DNA of 64,000 nt from Cyclina sinensis (lineage: Eukaryota > Mollusca > Bivalvia > Venerida > Veneridae), in NCBI GenBank assembly GCA_012932295.1, contig JAAONU010000009.1, forward strand, positions 1,872,197 to 1,936,196, given 5' to 3'. The notes beneath the pieces are model-generated. The model was not told the DNA's origin. It saw only the letters and a program-made list of their open reading frames with translations, and searched no databases. Below, in pieces: positions 35,799-47,148 of this stretch. The position numbers were made by a program, and so were the translations under genes. Numbering within the stretch: the stretch's first letter is position 1; each line of letters begins with the position of its first letter.

Positions 35799-36797
35799 AT
35801 CCTCTATCTTTTCAGTATCAATTATTTTGCATATTAAAAAGAGTCGATAAAATGCATATTATGGCATTTAGTTAACTTTATGTACTAAGTCTTTTTACTG
35901 AAACTTTGATGTTCGTGATAATTCGTTCAATATCATTAAAAAAATTCAATGTTCCTTATTCACTATCACTATAATTTTAATTAAAAACACTATTTTCAAT
36001 GCAAAATCAATGTTTATTTCAATGCGTATTAACTTTTTACATTTTGCAACAAGTTGACAAGTAATAAAGTTGATATAATTGTCCTTACGTCTACACATAC
36101 CCACTGATTTATAATTTCAATTTGATGTTTAAAGCCATTTGATTAACAGTGTTCTTTTTTAATAAATATATTGTTATATACTATAATATATATTATGATA
36201 ACTATTATGTATATAATAGTATATATTATGTACTGGTTTTTTCATTGATTGATTGATTGATTTTCCTATACGAAAGTACATCGACTAATATAAACAGACA
36301 AAGGATAAATGATTTGTTATACCAAAAAGCTTTTATGCTGAACCTTATTAGACCTTTCAAGGAAACAGTTTGAGGAACCAGTCAATGTACACCATTTACT
36401 GCCACAGAAAGTAAATATTTGCGTGCCAGTCTATTATCCTGCTAATATGTCAGTAAGTTAAAAATTAATGGCCTTTTAGTAGATTTTCAAACTCGACAGT
36501 TTCCTTTAAAAAGAGGATCGTTTATCCACTGATTCTAGATTATTATGAGAGCGTTCGTGCAATCTATTTTTGAAAAAATGACGGTGTAAAAAGGGTTACA
36601 TTGAAATGAATAGGTTTTAATAGTACACTACTGTACTACTAAATTAACTAAACAGAACTACAGTATTTGGTGGAAAACTTTAAATTTATTGTAGTAAAAT
36701 TAAAATGAAAATTGTTTAAGAGTAAAATACTATACTACAAAACTTACTGAATAGAACAACAGTATTTGAAGGAAAGCTTTGAGTTTATTGTTAAAAA
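35799..36797. other. Upstream region of the lectin gene
   Basis: It contains an AT-only palindromic patch at about 36165-36235 and two near-duplicate phrases ('agaactacagtatttggtggaaaactttaaatttattgt' and 'agaacaacagtatttgaaggaaagctttgagtttattgt') at about 36653 and 36753. The second ends directly before the lectin start codon. No gene was found. Confidence 0.45.
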
Positions 36798-39700
36798 ATG
36801 AAGCATTTCATGTACTCTATTCTTTTATTGATCACAAAATCACCTGTAACAGACACGAGTAAGTTTGTTTCGTATCAACGAATGTCTGGAGCAAAGTACA
36901 CACAAGAACTTGGCGAGTGCAGAACAGTGTTTGAAAATCAGTGTATTCTTTTATGTATGTCAGTGCCAGGATGCTTAACGGTGAGTTATAACCAGAGAGA
37001 TCAACAGTGTTTGCTTGGATCGAGTGAATTTGAAACCGGCAATGTCATGCCTAATCCGGACTGGGATATCTTTCGTTACACAGGTAAAAAGAGTTGATTG
37101 GTGCATCAATAGTACGGGTTTTTTTACTTGCTAGTATTACTTTTTTACACTTACTGCAACTATATTTTTATGACTTTCCATGTTATATTATGTGCATACC
37201 TTCAACTAAATGCAATAAACGAAATACTCGAAAGTGGGCTGTGAGTTTCATGAAAATAACTGAACTTATCGCAGTCTGTGAAAGTCATCAATTGTTTATG
37301 AAAGTGTTCAGATACCGATTGTTTTAGCACAGTTCTTCAAATAAAGCACAGAACAGGGTGTCCAGAAAAAAGTTTATATCTATTTTTCCTCTTGTCTTCT
37401 TTCTTTGTCTTTCTTTATAATTTTTATTGCCGAAATGCATACAAGTAAGCCTAAAATAATATAATAAGGCCAGTCAAAAAGTGGTCTCAGTTGTGAATCG
37501 GGTCTGTCTGTTTATTTGAGCTTATTTATCGTCGGTACCGGTTGCCCATATGACCGACGCCCCTTGAAGAGATTAGTTATTTCATGTTGTGGGGGTAGTG
37601 CAAGATACAGATAGCATCCCATTCCAGAGACACCCCTGGTTCTTTTGCATGCTCAGTGCATAGCACTGATACATCGGTCATCGGTTTAACGTCTCATTCG
37701 AAAGACTATTAATAATGTTAATAATGTAATCGAACTCGGGACCCCTGATTTATCAGTCCAGCGCGTTACCACTGGACCACATTCCCTCCTTGTTAATCAG
37801 GTTTGATAGCGGGCATTTTTAGTACTTTTATTTAGAGTTTGGTTCTTTCGGATTGCAAATAATGTGTTTGGCATTCTTTTACTTGTTTATGTTCAAAGTG
37901 TTCATTTTTGTCTTAAATTAATGCATTTTCATATACAGCTTTCAAGTACACCTTGAATAAATATTAAGACAATTTATACAGTAATAGGTATTTGAATGCA
38001 AAAGGGATTGTCGTATAAATACTGAAGCTGGCGATGGCGAAAGACGCAAGTATCGTATTCATAATGCATCTTAAGTTTTTCTTAGCTATGTTTGCAGTCT
38101 AGATTTTGCAAATCAGTTTGCAGCTTTGTTGTTTAAGGCATAAATATGAAATTTTCAATGTTTTTTTATATTGTCAAGAATAAGAAACAAAAAGAACTTT
38201 ATTTGCTGGTTTACTGAATTGGGATAATTTGGGTAAAAACTGTAATTGAGAAAAAAAAAACTTAAGTTTTTACTTATATGCTTTATGAAAACGACCACAA
38301 GACGTGGTGTTCGAAGCCTTTTAGGCTTTTGCCATGTTTTCGATATAATCTCTCGCTATTTAAAACAAAAAAAAATTCTATATGTTGATAACATAATGAA
38401 AAATCGTTCTTATTTGATACAGTTCTTGTTAAATTTCATGTTCGTTTGAAACTATGTCTTTATTAATGGGAACATATTGATTAGACTTGTATTTTTTTTT
38501 TTTTATTCATGACTTAATTGAAATTGTAGCTAGGATATCTTTTTTCAAAAAGATGAAGATTTATCAAAATAATTAATTGAAAACAGTTTTGAAATAAAGT
38601 ACAATTATTATGAACACAAAACCCGGCTTATTTTTTACAACAATGCAAACTGGAGACCTTAAATCTTCTTACAACAAGGCAAACATACGTCTGGTAAATG
38701 TTCTTAAAACAAGGAAAATGAATGGGCCATAGATTTAAGGTTAGTTTTTGTTGTTTAGCTTGACCTTAATTATTGAAGCTTTTGATAATGTTTTATTTTT
38801 GTTAGCTAACACAGACGGCTCACACTGTCAGGGTGATTCCTGTTTCGTTTTGGTTAACACTAGCATGACCTGGTCGGACGCACAAGTAAGTACTCGCCTT
38901 TCTTTTGAAGTAATGGTCACTTTATGATTTAAAGATATATTCCTTGACTTGTTATTTTATCAAACGCCATTTTTATCATGTAAATGTGGTACTTATTACA
39001 AAGCATAGATCGATTATCTAGTATATGTTTTCATAAAATGCAAATAAAAAACCATGACCAATGGCGAAGCAGTTGTTGAGGTTGCCTTTATTTCGAGGAG
39101 TCGTTTGTTCGAATTCTTTTAGCGATAAGAGTCTAGGAATACTTGTTATTGTCTCCCGATAACCTGAAACCCAGCAATCAAACTCGGTAAATATGAATTA
39201 CAAAAAAATGATTCCCCAATCTAAATGAAATAGAATAAATGTACTTTTAAACAAATCATATCATTTTAGATACATTGTCAGTCACAGTATTCTGGGCACC
39301 TTGCTCATTTCAAGACACGGACACCCATGGAATTCGTTATCTCAAATGTACTGAACAACATTTTAGGTAAGTGTCGCTCTGTAATTCATAAATAGGAAAA
39401 AGTAAAAGTTGATGCCCATGTCTAACAACCTACAGAGGAAGATTCACTGTCTTAATTGAAGGTACTTATCACTCACTACACGTGCTACATTTATAAGAAA
39501 ACAAAAAAAAGAATAATTTCACTGTCTTTCTTTAATAACGTACCGCTCTACGACGTTACACTCTAAAATATAAAAATATGAATATCCTTTGTCCTCGTAT
39601 AAGGCAAGTGTCGCTCTCTATTAAAAAAAATCACTGTTGTCGTGAAGGCTTGCAAAGCTTATAAATAAAACGACAAAATCACTAAAAGACGCTGTCCTCG

Positions 39701-41846
39701 TTTAAGATTCGTACCACTTACATTAAAAAAGAATACAAGTACTGAAATTCTCTTTCAATTTTAAAAACTCTTTTTGATTCGTATCGCTCTAAAACATAAA
39801 ATGGCACTGATATTCACTTTGAATCAGACACGTAATCACAAAATGAAGTCACAAAATTAAGCACATAAATTTTCTTTGAATTAGACAAGAAACGCTCTAC
39901 AATAAAATAATTAAGCACTTAAATTCCCGTTCACATGGATACGTATCTCTCTACACTAATATAATTAAGCACTTACACATGTTACATGCACTTTGAATCG
40001 GATACTAATCTCTCTTCAGGAAAATAATTAAGCACCTAAATTCACTTTGAATTGGATATGAATAGCTCCTCATGAAAATGATTAAGCACCTAAATTTACT
40101 TTGAAATGGATACGAATCACTCTTCAGGAAAATGATTAAGCGCTTAAATTCACTTTGAAATTAATGGATTCGAATCACTCTTCAGGAAAATGATTAAGCA
40201 CTCAAATTTGCATTTGCACTTAAATCCACCTTGAAATGGATGCGTATCACTCTTCATGAAAATGATCAAGCACTTAAATTCATTTTGAACTGGATACGAA
40301 TTGCTATTCATGAAAATGATTAAGCACTTAAATACACTTTGAATGGATACGAATCACTCTTCGTGAAAATGATTAAGCACTTAAATTCACTTTCAACTGG
40401 ATACGTATCACTCTTAAGGAAAATGATTAAACATTTAAATTCACTTTGAACTGGATACGAATCGCTATTCATGAAAATGATTAAGCACTTAAATTCACTT
40501 TGAACTGGATACGTATCACTCTTAAGGAAAATGATTAAACATTTAAATTTACTTTGAACTGGATACGAATCACTCTTCATGAAAATGATTAAGCACTAAA
40601 ATTCACTTTGAAATGGATACGAACCACTCTTCAGGAAAATGATAAAGCACTTAAATTCACTTTTAACTGGATACGTATCACTCTTCATAAAAATAATCAA
40701 GCACTTAAATTCCCTTTGAAATGGACACGAATCACTTTTCAGGAAAATGATTAAGCACTTAAATTCACTTTGAACTGGATAAGTATCGCTCTTCATGAAA
40801 ATGATTAAGCATTAAATTAACTTTGAAAAATGGATACCAATCATTCTTCATGAAAATGATTAAGCACTTTAATTTATATTGAATTGGATAGGAATCACTC
40901 TTCATGGAAATGATTAAGCACTTAAATTCACATTGAAATGTATATGAATCGTTCTTCATGAAAATAATCAAGCACTAAATTCACTTTGAACTGGATACGT
41001 ATCGCTCTACAATAAAATTAATTCAGCACTTAAAATCACTTTGAGTGGGATACATGTCACTCTTTATGAAAATGATTAAGCATTTCAATTCAAACTGAAT
41101 TTGATAAATATCGCTCTACAGTAAGATAATTAAGCATTTAACATTCACTTTAAATTCGAAACGTATTTCTGTACGGTAAAATAATTAGGCACTTGAACTC
41201 ACTTTGAATTGGATGCGTATCTCTCTACAGTAAAATATTTAAGCACTTGAATTCACTTTGAACTGGGTACGTTTCGCTCTACAGTAAAATAATTAAGCAC
41301 TTGAATTCACTTTGAATTGGAGACGTTTCGCTCTACAGTAAAATAATTAAGCACTGGAATTCACTTTGAACTGGATACGTTTCGCTCTACAGTAAAATAA
41401 TTAAGGACTTAAATTCTTTTTGAATTGGAGACGTATCGTTCAAAGTAAAATAATTACAAACTTAAAATCACTTTAAATTTAGTACGTATCGTTCTACAAT
41501 AAAAAAAATATGAGCACTAAAATTCACTTTCCTCATTTAAGTTTGTTCGTAGTGTAGGAAATTTCTTCTTTTCTGAAGTGTTACAAAAATGTACATTGTT
41601 TTAACAGATATTTGATTTATATCTACAGGTAACTACTGGGTAGGTGCATCTGACTTGGTTACAGAGGGAGAGAGGTTATGGTTAGACGGAACAAAGGTTT
41701 CTGATGGTTTTACCTACTGGAGAACACTTCAGCCGGACAATTCTGGTAATCAAGAAGATTGTCTAACACTGTCGGAAACAAATTTCGAATGGAATGATCT
41801 TGCGTGTACTTCTCTCTGTTTTAGTATTTGCCAATACGCAAAGTGA
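36798..41846 (+). CDS. Secreted PAN/apple plus C-type lectin protein
   Basis: Predicted 226-residue protein from four exons: 36798-37083, 38806-38885, 39270-39366 and 41629-41846, joining in phase 1, 0 and 1 at canonical sites. Residues 1 to about 20 form a hydrophobic leader (MKHFMYSILLLITKSPVTDT). Residues of about 22-96 look like a PAN/apple domain (YQRMSG, then CRTVFENQCILLCMSVPGC and QQCLLG). From about 98 on comes a C-type lectin domain: CFVLVNTSMTWSDAQIHC, HLAHF, YWVGASD, then QPDNSGNQEDCL and FEWNDLAC. QPD is the galactose-type sugar motif and WND supplies calcium site-2 ligands, so calcium-dependent galactose-like binding is predicted from the family. A role in innate recognition is inference. 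Intron 1 holds a SINE and intron 3 a 54-bp minisatellite. Confidence 0.85.
37497..37789 (-). repeat. tRNA-derived SINE, family 1 (minus copy)
   Basis: Read on the minus strand, the head begins 'ggagggaatgtggtccagtggtaacgcg' with B box GAGTTCGATTAC. It then runs into the body shared with 3527-3805 ('gagacgttaaaccgatgacc', 'ggggtgtctctggaatggg', 'accggtaccgacga'). It lies in intron 1 of the lectin gene. Confidence 0.85.
39800..41520. repeat. 54-bp minisatellite in lectin intron 3
   Basis: About 30 diverged units of about 54 bp follow the pattern 'aaaatgattaagcacttaaattcactttgaactggatacgtatcactcttcatg'. Early and late units are more diverged ('aaaataattaagcacttgaattcac...cgctctacagt'). Because 54 is divisible by three, the minus strand stays open and repeats an 18-residue phrase of the type MKSDSYPVQSEFKCLIIF over 40320-40971. 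I regard those frames as by-products. Confidence 0.9.
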
Positions 41847-42852
41847 TAAAAGAGGCACCAAAAGGATATGTTCAACAAAAATATTAAATCCAAATATTTA
41901 TCAACAGGGGAAAGTTCTAACCTACCTAGATATCAAACCCTAAAGAAAGAGAGAGAAAAAACTCACATAGTTACATAGTTCAGAAGACACACACTTTTTA
42001 CTACGTTTTTTGGTAAAATAAAGTTGCATTTTGAGGTAGGGTGCGTTGGGAAAAGTCGACAGCTACCCCATACACCTATTATTGTCAGCAATAGAAGGTT
42101 TTAAAAGTTTTAAACAATACTTCAAAAGAGGGAAAACCAGCAGATAAGAGATAAGTATCATCTAAAAGAATATAAAGACTTGAAAACATAAAGAAACCCT
42201 TGAAATCTACACGCAATTAGTATTGAAAAGCATTTTACAAGGGACGTCACTCTAAATGATTTGTTCTTTAATAAAAGTTCTTAATTATACCGTCTTGAAA
42301 TGAAAAACGACTGTATCGATTATTTACAACGCTTTTAATTTCCATTTTTTATACGGAATTGAGTTTGGACCCTTTTAAAACGCGTACAGATAAAACATTA
42401 GTGACGTCACTGTAGTAAACCATATAATCTGGCCTACATTGTATTCAGGAAAAGCAAACTTTTGCTTTTGTTATTTAAAACTCCGACAAATTTACATAGC
42501 AAACAGAGATCCATTTAAACTACTTCCGGCCAGTTATAAATAAATTGCCATAGATAATATTTTCTCAGTGATATTTGTGTGCTATTCTAAACCATGTTTT
42601 AAAAAATGTATTTACTTGTTAAAGTTTGATCGAGTGTTCTTTTTGTACTAGGACACTCGTTCTTTGTAAAAGTAAGTTTATAAGGACTTCACGCATCATA
42701 GCCTTAAGGATTTGGTCTGTTGCACGTGCCCGTCCTTCATATGCCTTCCTAGGACACTCGTTCTTCAACAGAGAGTATATTTATTTTCATGAAAACGGAA
42801 GCCAGATTCTTTCTAACTTTTTAATTTCGTTGATTGTTAACAGTTTAACCAT
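41847..42852. other. Gap between lectin gene and minus-strand peptide gene
   Basis: This is the convergent 3' region. An AATAAA near 42017 could serve the lectin gene. On the minus strand, AATAAA at 42785-42780 lies 68 bases past the stop of the peptide gene. Nothing else was recognised. Confidence 0.45.
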
Positions 42853-45800
42853 CTATCCTTTGTTGAAGCAACCGGATACCAGCTGACCACTGATGTCGTA
42901 CCATTCTGCTTGGCAGTGACATCCGGTCCTGCAATGTGAATATTCTTGTAAATTTTATGCTTCATATATTTAAGAAAAAGGTTTTACAATTTAAACATCA
43001 CAAACAACGCACCTAAATTAAAAATCTTAACGACTTTTTTTTAGTTCTGTGTTGGCCGGAAGCCATCTTCATTAGCTGTAAGTTTAAATGCACATAAAAA
43101 TAAAATTTGTGAAATAAAAAAGCAAAATACTACTTTTAACGAATGAATCAGGTCTTACAAAACCAAACATTAAAAACTGCACACACTAAATTTACTGATT
43201 TTTTTTCTATACACAAGTACCAGATTATGACAAAGTTCTATCACTCCTTCAGGCTTAGTCACCACCAAAAGCAGGAGGAGCAGTGGTCGATGGCTTAGAG
43301 TGTCAGACTCCCGATCCGGAGGTTGCTGGTTCGAATTACACCAGGGCTGAGAGTCAACAGTGACTTTCCGCATTCCTCACTTTCGGCGCGAGTATTGGTT
43401 TGAAGCCAGGAAGCAGTCATCGAGAGGGATTAATTAAGTCGCAAGAACTTAATTGCTTTCCAATCGATGTTAAATAAATAAGGGTACAATAAAAGCCACC
43501 AAAAATGAACAAGAGGGCCATAATGGCCCTGGATCGCTCACCTGAGTACTTTGGCTGTAGGTTTGCTGTTAAGCAGTATTTCATTTTTTAATTGAAAATA
43601 TGTAAGTGCCTACAAACCAAATATGTAAAATATCAGTCAATAAATAAAGGCTCTATGACAGAAAATAGAAATATCTATCATAAGCTATGGTGACCTTGAC
43701 CTTGACCCAGTGACCTCAAACCCTACCCATGGGTAGACGTCCATGCAAGGAACCTATATACTAAATATCAAAGATATTGGTTTATAAATGAAGGCTCTAT
43801 GAGGTACAGTAGATAAATCTATTTTTAGCCTCCGTGACCTTTAACCTAATCTAATAATTTCAAAAAGCTTGATAAAGCTTGCTTCAAGCCAAATTTTAAA
43901 ATTCTAGGCCTTGTGGTTTCAGACAAGAAGATTTTTAAAGATTTTCTTCTATACTGCTATTTAAAACTTGTGACCCCTCGGGCAGGGCCAATAGTGACCC
44001 CGAGAACATTTTTCAAACAAACTAGGTAGAGGTTCACTAGACAATGCTGCATACCAAATATCTAACCTGTAGGCATTGAGGTTTCCAATAAGAAGATTTT
44101 TCAAGATTGCCTTTTTTACATATTAAGGGCCCCCGGGGCGGGGCCAATTTTGACCCCGGGGCCAACATATAAACAATACTAGTACAGGTTCTCAACACAA
44201 TACTCCACACCAAATATCTAAGGTCTAGTCCTATTAGTTTGGAAGAAAAATGATTTTTCATTTTTTTCCTATATAACTATATGTTAAACCAAGAGAACCC
44301 TGGGGCGTGGCTAATTTTGACCCAGGGGACATAACTTGAACAAACTTGATAGAGGTCTACTAGACAATGCTACATACCAAATATCAAAGCTGTAAGCATT
44401 GAGGTTTCCAGTAAGAAGACTTTTAAAGATTTCCTATATAAGCCTATGTAAAATCAATTGACCCCCGGGGTGGGGCCTATTTTGACCCAGTGGCTATGAT
44501 TTGAAGAAACTTAGTAGAGGTCCACTGGACAATGCTGCATACCAAATATCTAAACTCTAGGCTTTGTGGTTTATGACAAGAAGATTTTTTAAAATTTTTT
44601 CCTATATAACTCTATATAAAAAATTTGACCCCTGGGGCGGGGCCATTTTTGACCCAGGAGCCATGATTTGAGCAAACTTGGTAGAGATCCACTGGACAAT
44701 GCTGCACACCAAATATCTAAACTCTAGGCCTTGCAGTTTCTGACAAGAAGATTTTTTAAAGTTTTTCCTATATAACTCTATGTAAAACATGTGACCACCG
44801 GGGCTGGGCCATTTTTGACCCAGGAGCCATGATTTGAACAAACTTGGTAAAGGTCCACTGGACAATGCTGCACACCAAATATCTAAACTCTAGGCTTTGT
44901 GGTTTCTGACAAGAAGATTTTTTAAGTTTTCCCTATAAAAATCTATGTAAAATCAACTGACCCCTGGGATGGTCATAATTGAAACAAACTTGGTAGAGGT
45001 CCACTAGATGATGCTTCATACCAAATATCTAAGCTCAAGGCCTTGTGGTTTTGGAGAAGAAGATTTTTAAAGTTCCAACTTTGAAAATCTATTTTTAGCT
45101 CATGTGACCTAGAAATGCAATGGACCTGAACCATTTGAACAATTTTGGTTAAGCTTCATGCAAGTAACATTCCTCCAAGTTTCAGCAAGATTGGCCCAGC
45201 AGTTCAGGAGAAGAAGTTGTTTGAAGAAAAAGTTGACGACGCACGCACGGACGCCGGACATCAGGCGATCACAAAAGCTCACCTTGAGCACTTTGTGCTC
45301 AGGTGAGCTAAAAATGAAAATCTCAATATTATCGTAGATAATTGTGCAGTCAAGATATGTGTCAAATTTAACTGGTAATTCAAAATGTGTTAGACTTGTA
45401 GTTAAATTATAAAATATGTTTTAAGACGTGTGTGATTTTTTGCTTTAAATGAACGCAAAAGGATCTTAAGCATTAATTAGCAATCTTGTACAGTAGTACA
45501 ACAAAACGCGTACTTTCAAGATATCTAAATTAGATAACTGAGTACTATAGACTCATATTTTTGTTTTCTTTTTTCCGTCGTCGTCGTTGTTGTTGTAGTT
45601 GTAGTTGTTGTTGTTTTGGTTTCCTTATCAATAAAAAAAAACCTATCAACTTATAATACCTGCATTGGGCGTTAGGGTATGCTGGACAAATTTCACCAGC
45701 ACACGGATCCCTAAAGCAATTTATTAAAGCTGGGTTGCAATTAAGGAAAAACGCTTCGTTCCCTGAAAAAAAACATGATATTTTTACAAAGATATCAACG

Positions 45801-46032
45801 ACTCGCAGATTATTTTTTTTATAAATTTGTAGTACCATATTTACAAATTCTTATAGCAGTCCTGTTGCCGAGAAGGACTTCAGTTAATTTTGAAATATTT
45901 TAATAAAAAAAATTATATATAAAGCAATTATGATTCTAAAAAAGATTAATATATTTTTACTTTAAGAAAGTGTTATTCTCACTTACCAACTACCATAAAT
46001 GTCACCAAACACAACAATAATGCCACCTTCAT
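42853..46032 (-). CDS. Small secreted cysteine-rich peptide, 74 residues
   Basis: Minus-strand gene of three exons: 46032-45987 (signal peptide MKVALLLCLVTFMVVG), 45762-45660 and 42928-42853 (ending in TAG). Splice sites are canonical (GTAAGT and GTATTA donors; 'ttttttttcag' and 'cattgcag' acceptors), and the coding length is exactly 75 codons. The mature part contains CNPALINCFRDPC, EICPAYPNAQC and TGCHCQAEWYDISGQLV. The spaced pattern NCF-DPC-CPAYPNA-C followed by a C-rich AEWYD block resembles small cysteine-rich modules seen in mollusc secreted proteins, sometimes beside Kunitz-type inhibitor domains. I cannot name a family or function. An AATAAA lies 68 bases downstream. The 2.7-kb second intron holds a SINE and a 1.8-kb tandem-core element. 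Confidence 0.75.
43272..43495 (+). repeat. tRNA-derived SINE, family 3
   Basis: The head 'gaggagcagtggtcgatggcttagagtgtcagactcccgatccgg' with B-box-like GGTTCGAATT precedes a body ('tttccgcattcctcactttcggcgcgag', 'aagtcgcaagaacttaattgc') that differs from the other two SINE families here. It lies in intron 2 of the minus-strand peptide gene. Confidence 0.65.
43508..45313. mobile_element. 1.8-kb tandem-core element in intron 2 of the peptide gene
   Basis: It begins 'aacaagagggccataatggccct' with the palindrome AGGGCCATAATGGCCCT. Inverted ends are GCTCACCTGAG near 43537 and CTCAGGTGAGC near 45299-45309. The core is about seven units of about 170 bp ('gtagaggtccactagacaatgctgcataccaaatatc', 'gacaagaagatttttaaag', 'cccctggggcggggcca'), homologous to the second core of the element at 29785-32352. 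It ends in 'gacgacgcacgcacggacgccgga'. Confidence 0.8.
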
Positions 46033-47120
46033 AGTTCAATCGTGAAGACCCTTTGTTAACAAAGTTAAACAAATGTACAAAAGACCTTTTAAGATTTTAA
46101 ACTAGATTTTCAGTTGTTGATATCTTAAATTTGATATGTAACTGTCTATTCAGGCCCTTATTTAGAAAGATAAGATAAGCATATGTACCTACTTTCCTCC
46201 ATGGAAGGTATGAACATAAACAGGTCGCAACAATGGAGACTATTCATTTATACATGTAAGAAGCTTATAAGTAAAAGGTAACACCAAAAAGCTTTAAAGA
46301 GGGTTAAACCGTTATGGCGACCGACTGTGTTCATTTTGCTTATTTTATTCAGTTCAGCTTCTTACCTGTTTTTAATGGCGAGTGCTGTAAATTTCGTGTC
46401 ATCGTGTGTCACTGAATTATGTCAAAAATACCCATTTCATTCATTTTTATTTCAAACTACGTATGAACCTAAATAGGTACTAAACACGAAAAAGACGTAA
46501 CGCAGCGAACGACAGGTTATTTTACTGGTGTTTCTTAGTTGTTTGAATCAATATTGTTGACTTTGTAATTGTTTCTACAAATTAAGCTCATCACCTTTTG
46601 AATGTTCATCGTAATTTGAATGTTATTTTGTCAACATGCTCCTTGTGTTTTGTGTTCTAAATGCTTCGAACTTTCACGTCTTGTATATTTCTTCATCAAC
46701 GCATTTCTACATTAATATTCATCTCTTTATCGGATGCATAAGTGCGGATTATGCGGATTGTTCTTTAAAACAAGTTGTTCCATGAAAACATTATGGCAAC
46801 TTTGTTGAATTGACTTTAGATAATAAAAAGAAAAGACGTTTTCTGATGACATTTTATGGTCGTTTTAGCCTCCCATCATTTTTATAAGGTCAGAGGTGAG
46901 AGGTGTTGTGGAAATAACCAAAGATATTCCAGTCTAAATAACTACAGTAAAATATCTGTCGTTATTCAACCTTAGGAGTCCAATATATCATGTAATGGTT
47001 CATGATTTACGTAATTTAAGCGCCCTTCACACATTTATCAAATGGAAATAGCATTTTTAGCCATAAATATCAGTGACTTTGTAACGGTTTTGATAATAAA
47101 TACTAGAACATTTTAGAATT
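46033..47120. other. Intergenic stretch, nothing identified
   Basis: No supported gene or clear repeat lies between the start of the peptide gene and the 3' end of gene E. The promoter of the peptide gene would lie just above 46032, but I see no distinct element. Confidence 0.4.
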
Positions 47121-47126
47121 TTTATT
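47121..47126 (-). terminator. Candidate poly(A) signal of gene E
   Basis: Minus-strand AATAAA, 22 bases downstream of the TAA stop at 47151-47149. Confidence 0.5.
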
Positions 47127-47148
47127 TCTGTTATGATGTTATCTAGCA

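Noticed and set aside
40320..40971. Minus-strand repeated frames of the MKSDSYPVQSEFKCLIIF type
   Set aside because: They follow exactly from a 54-bp intronic minisatellite whose period is divisible by three. There is no start context or neighbouring exon on that strand.
39800..41520. CRISPR-like appearance of repeated units
   Set aside because: Units are directly adjacent, diverged and without unique spacers. The context is a eukaryotic intron.
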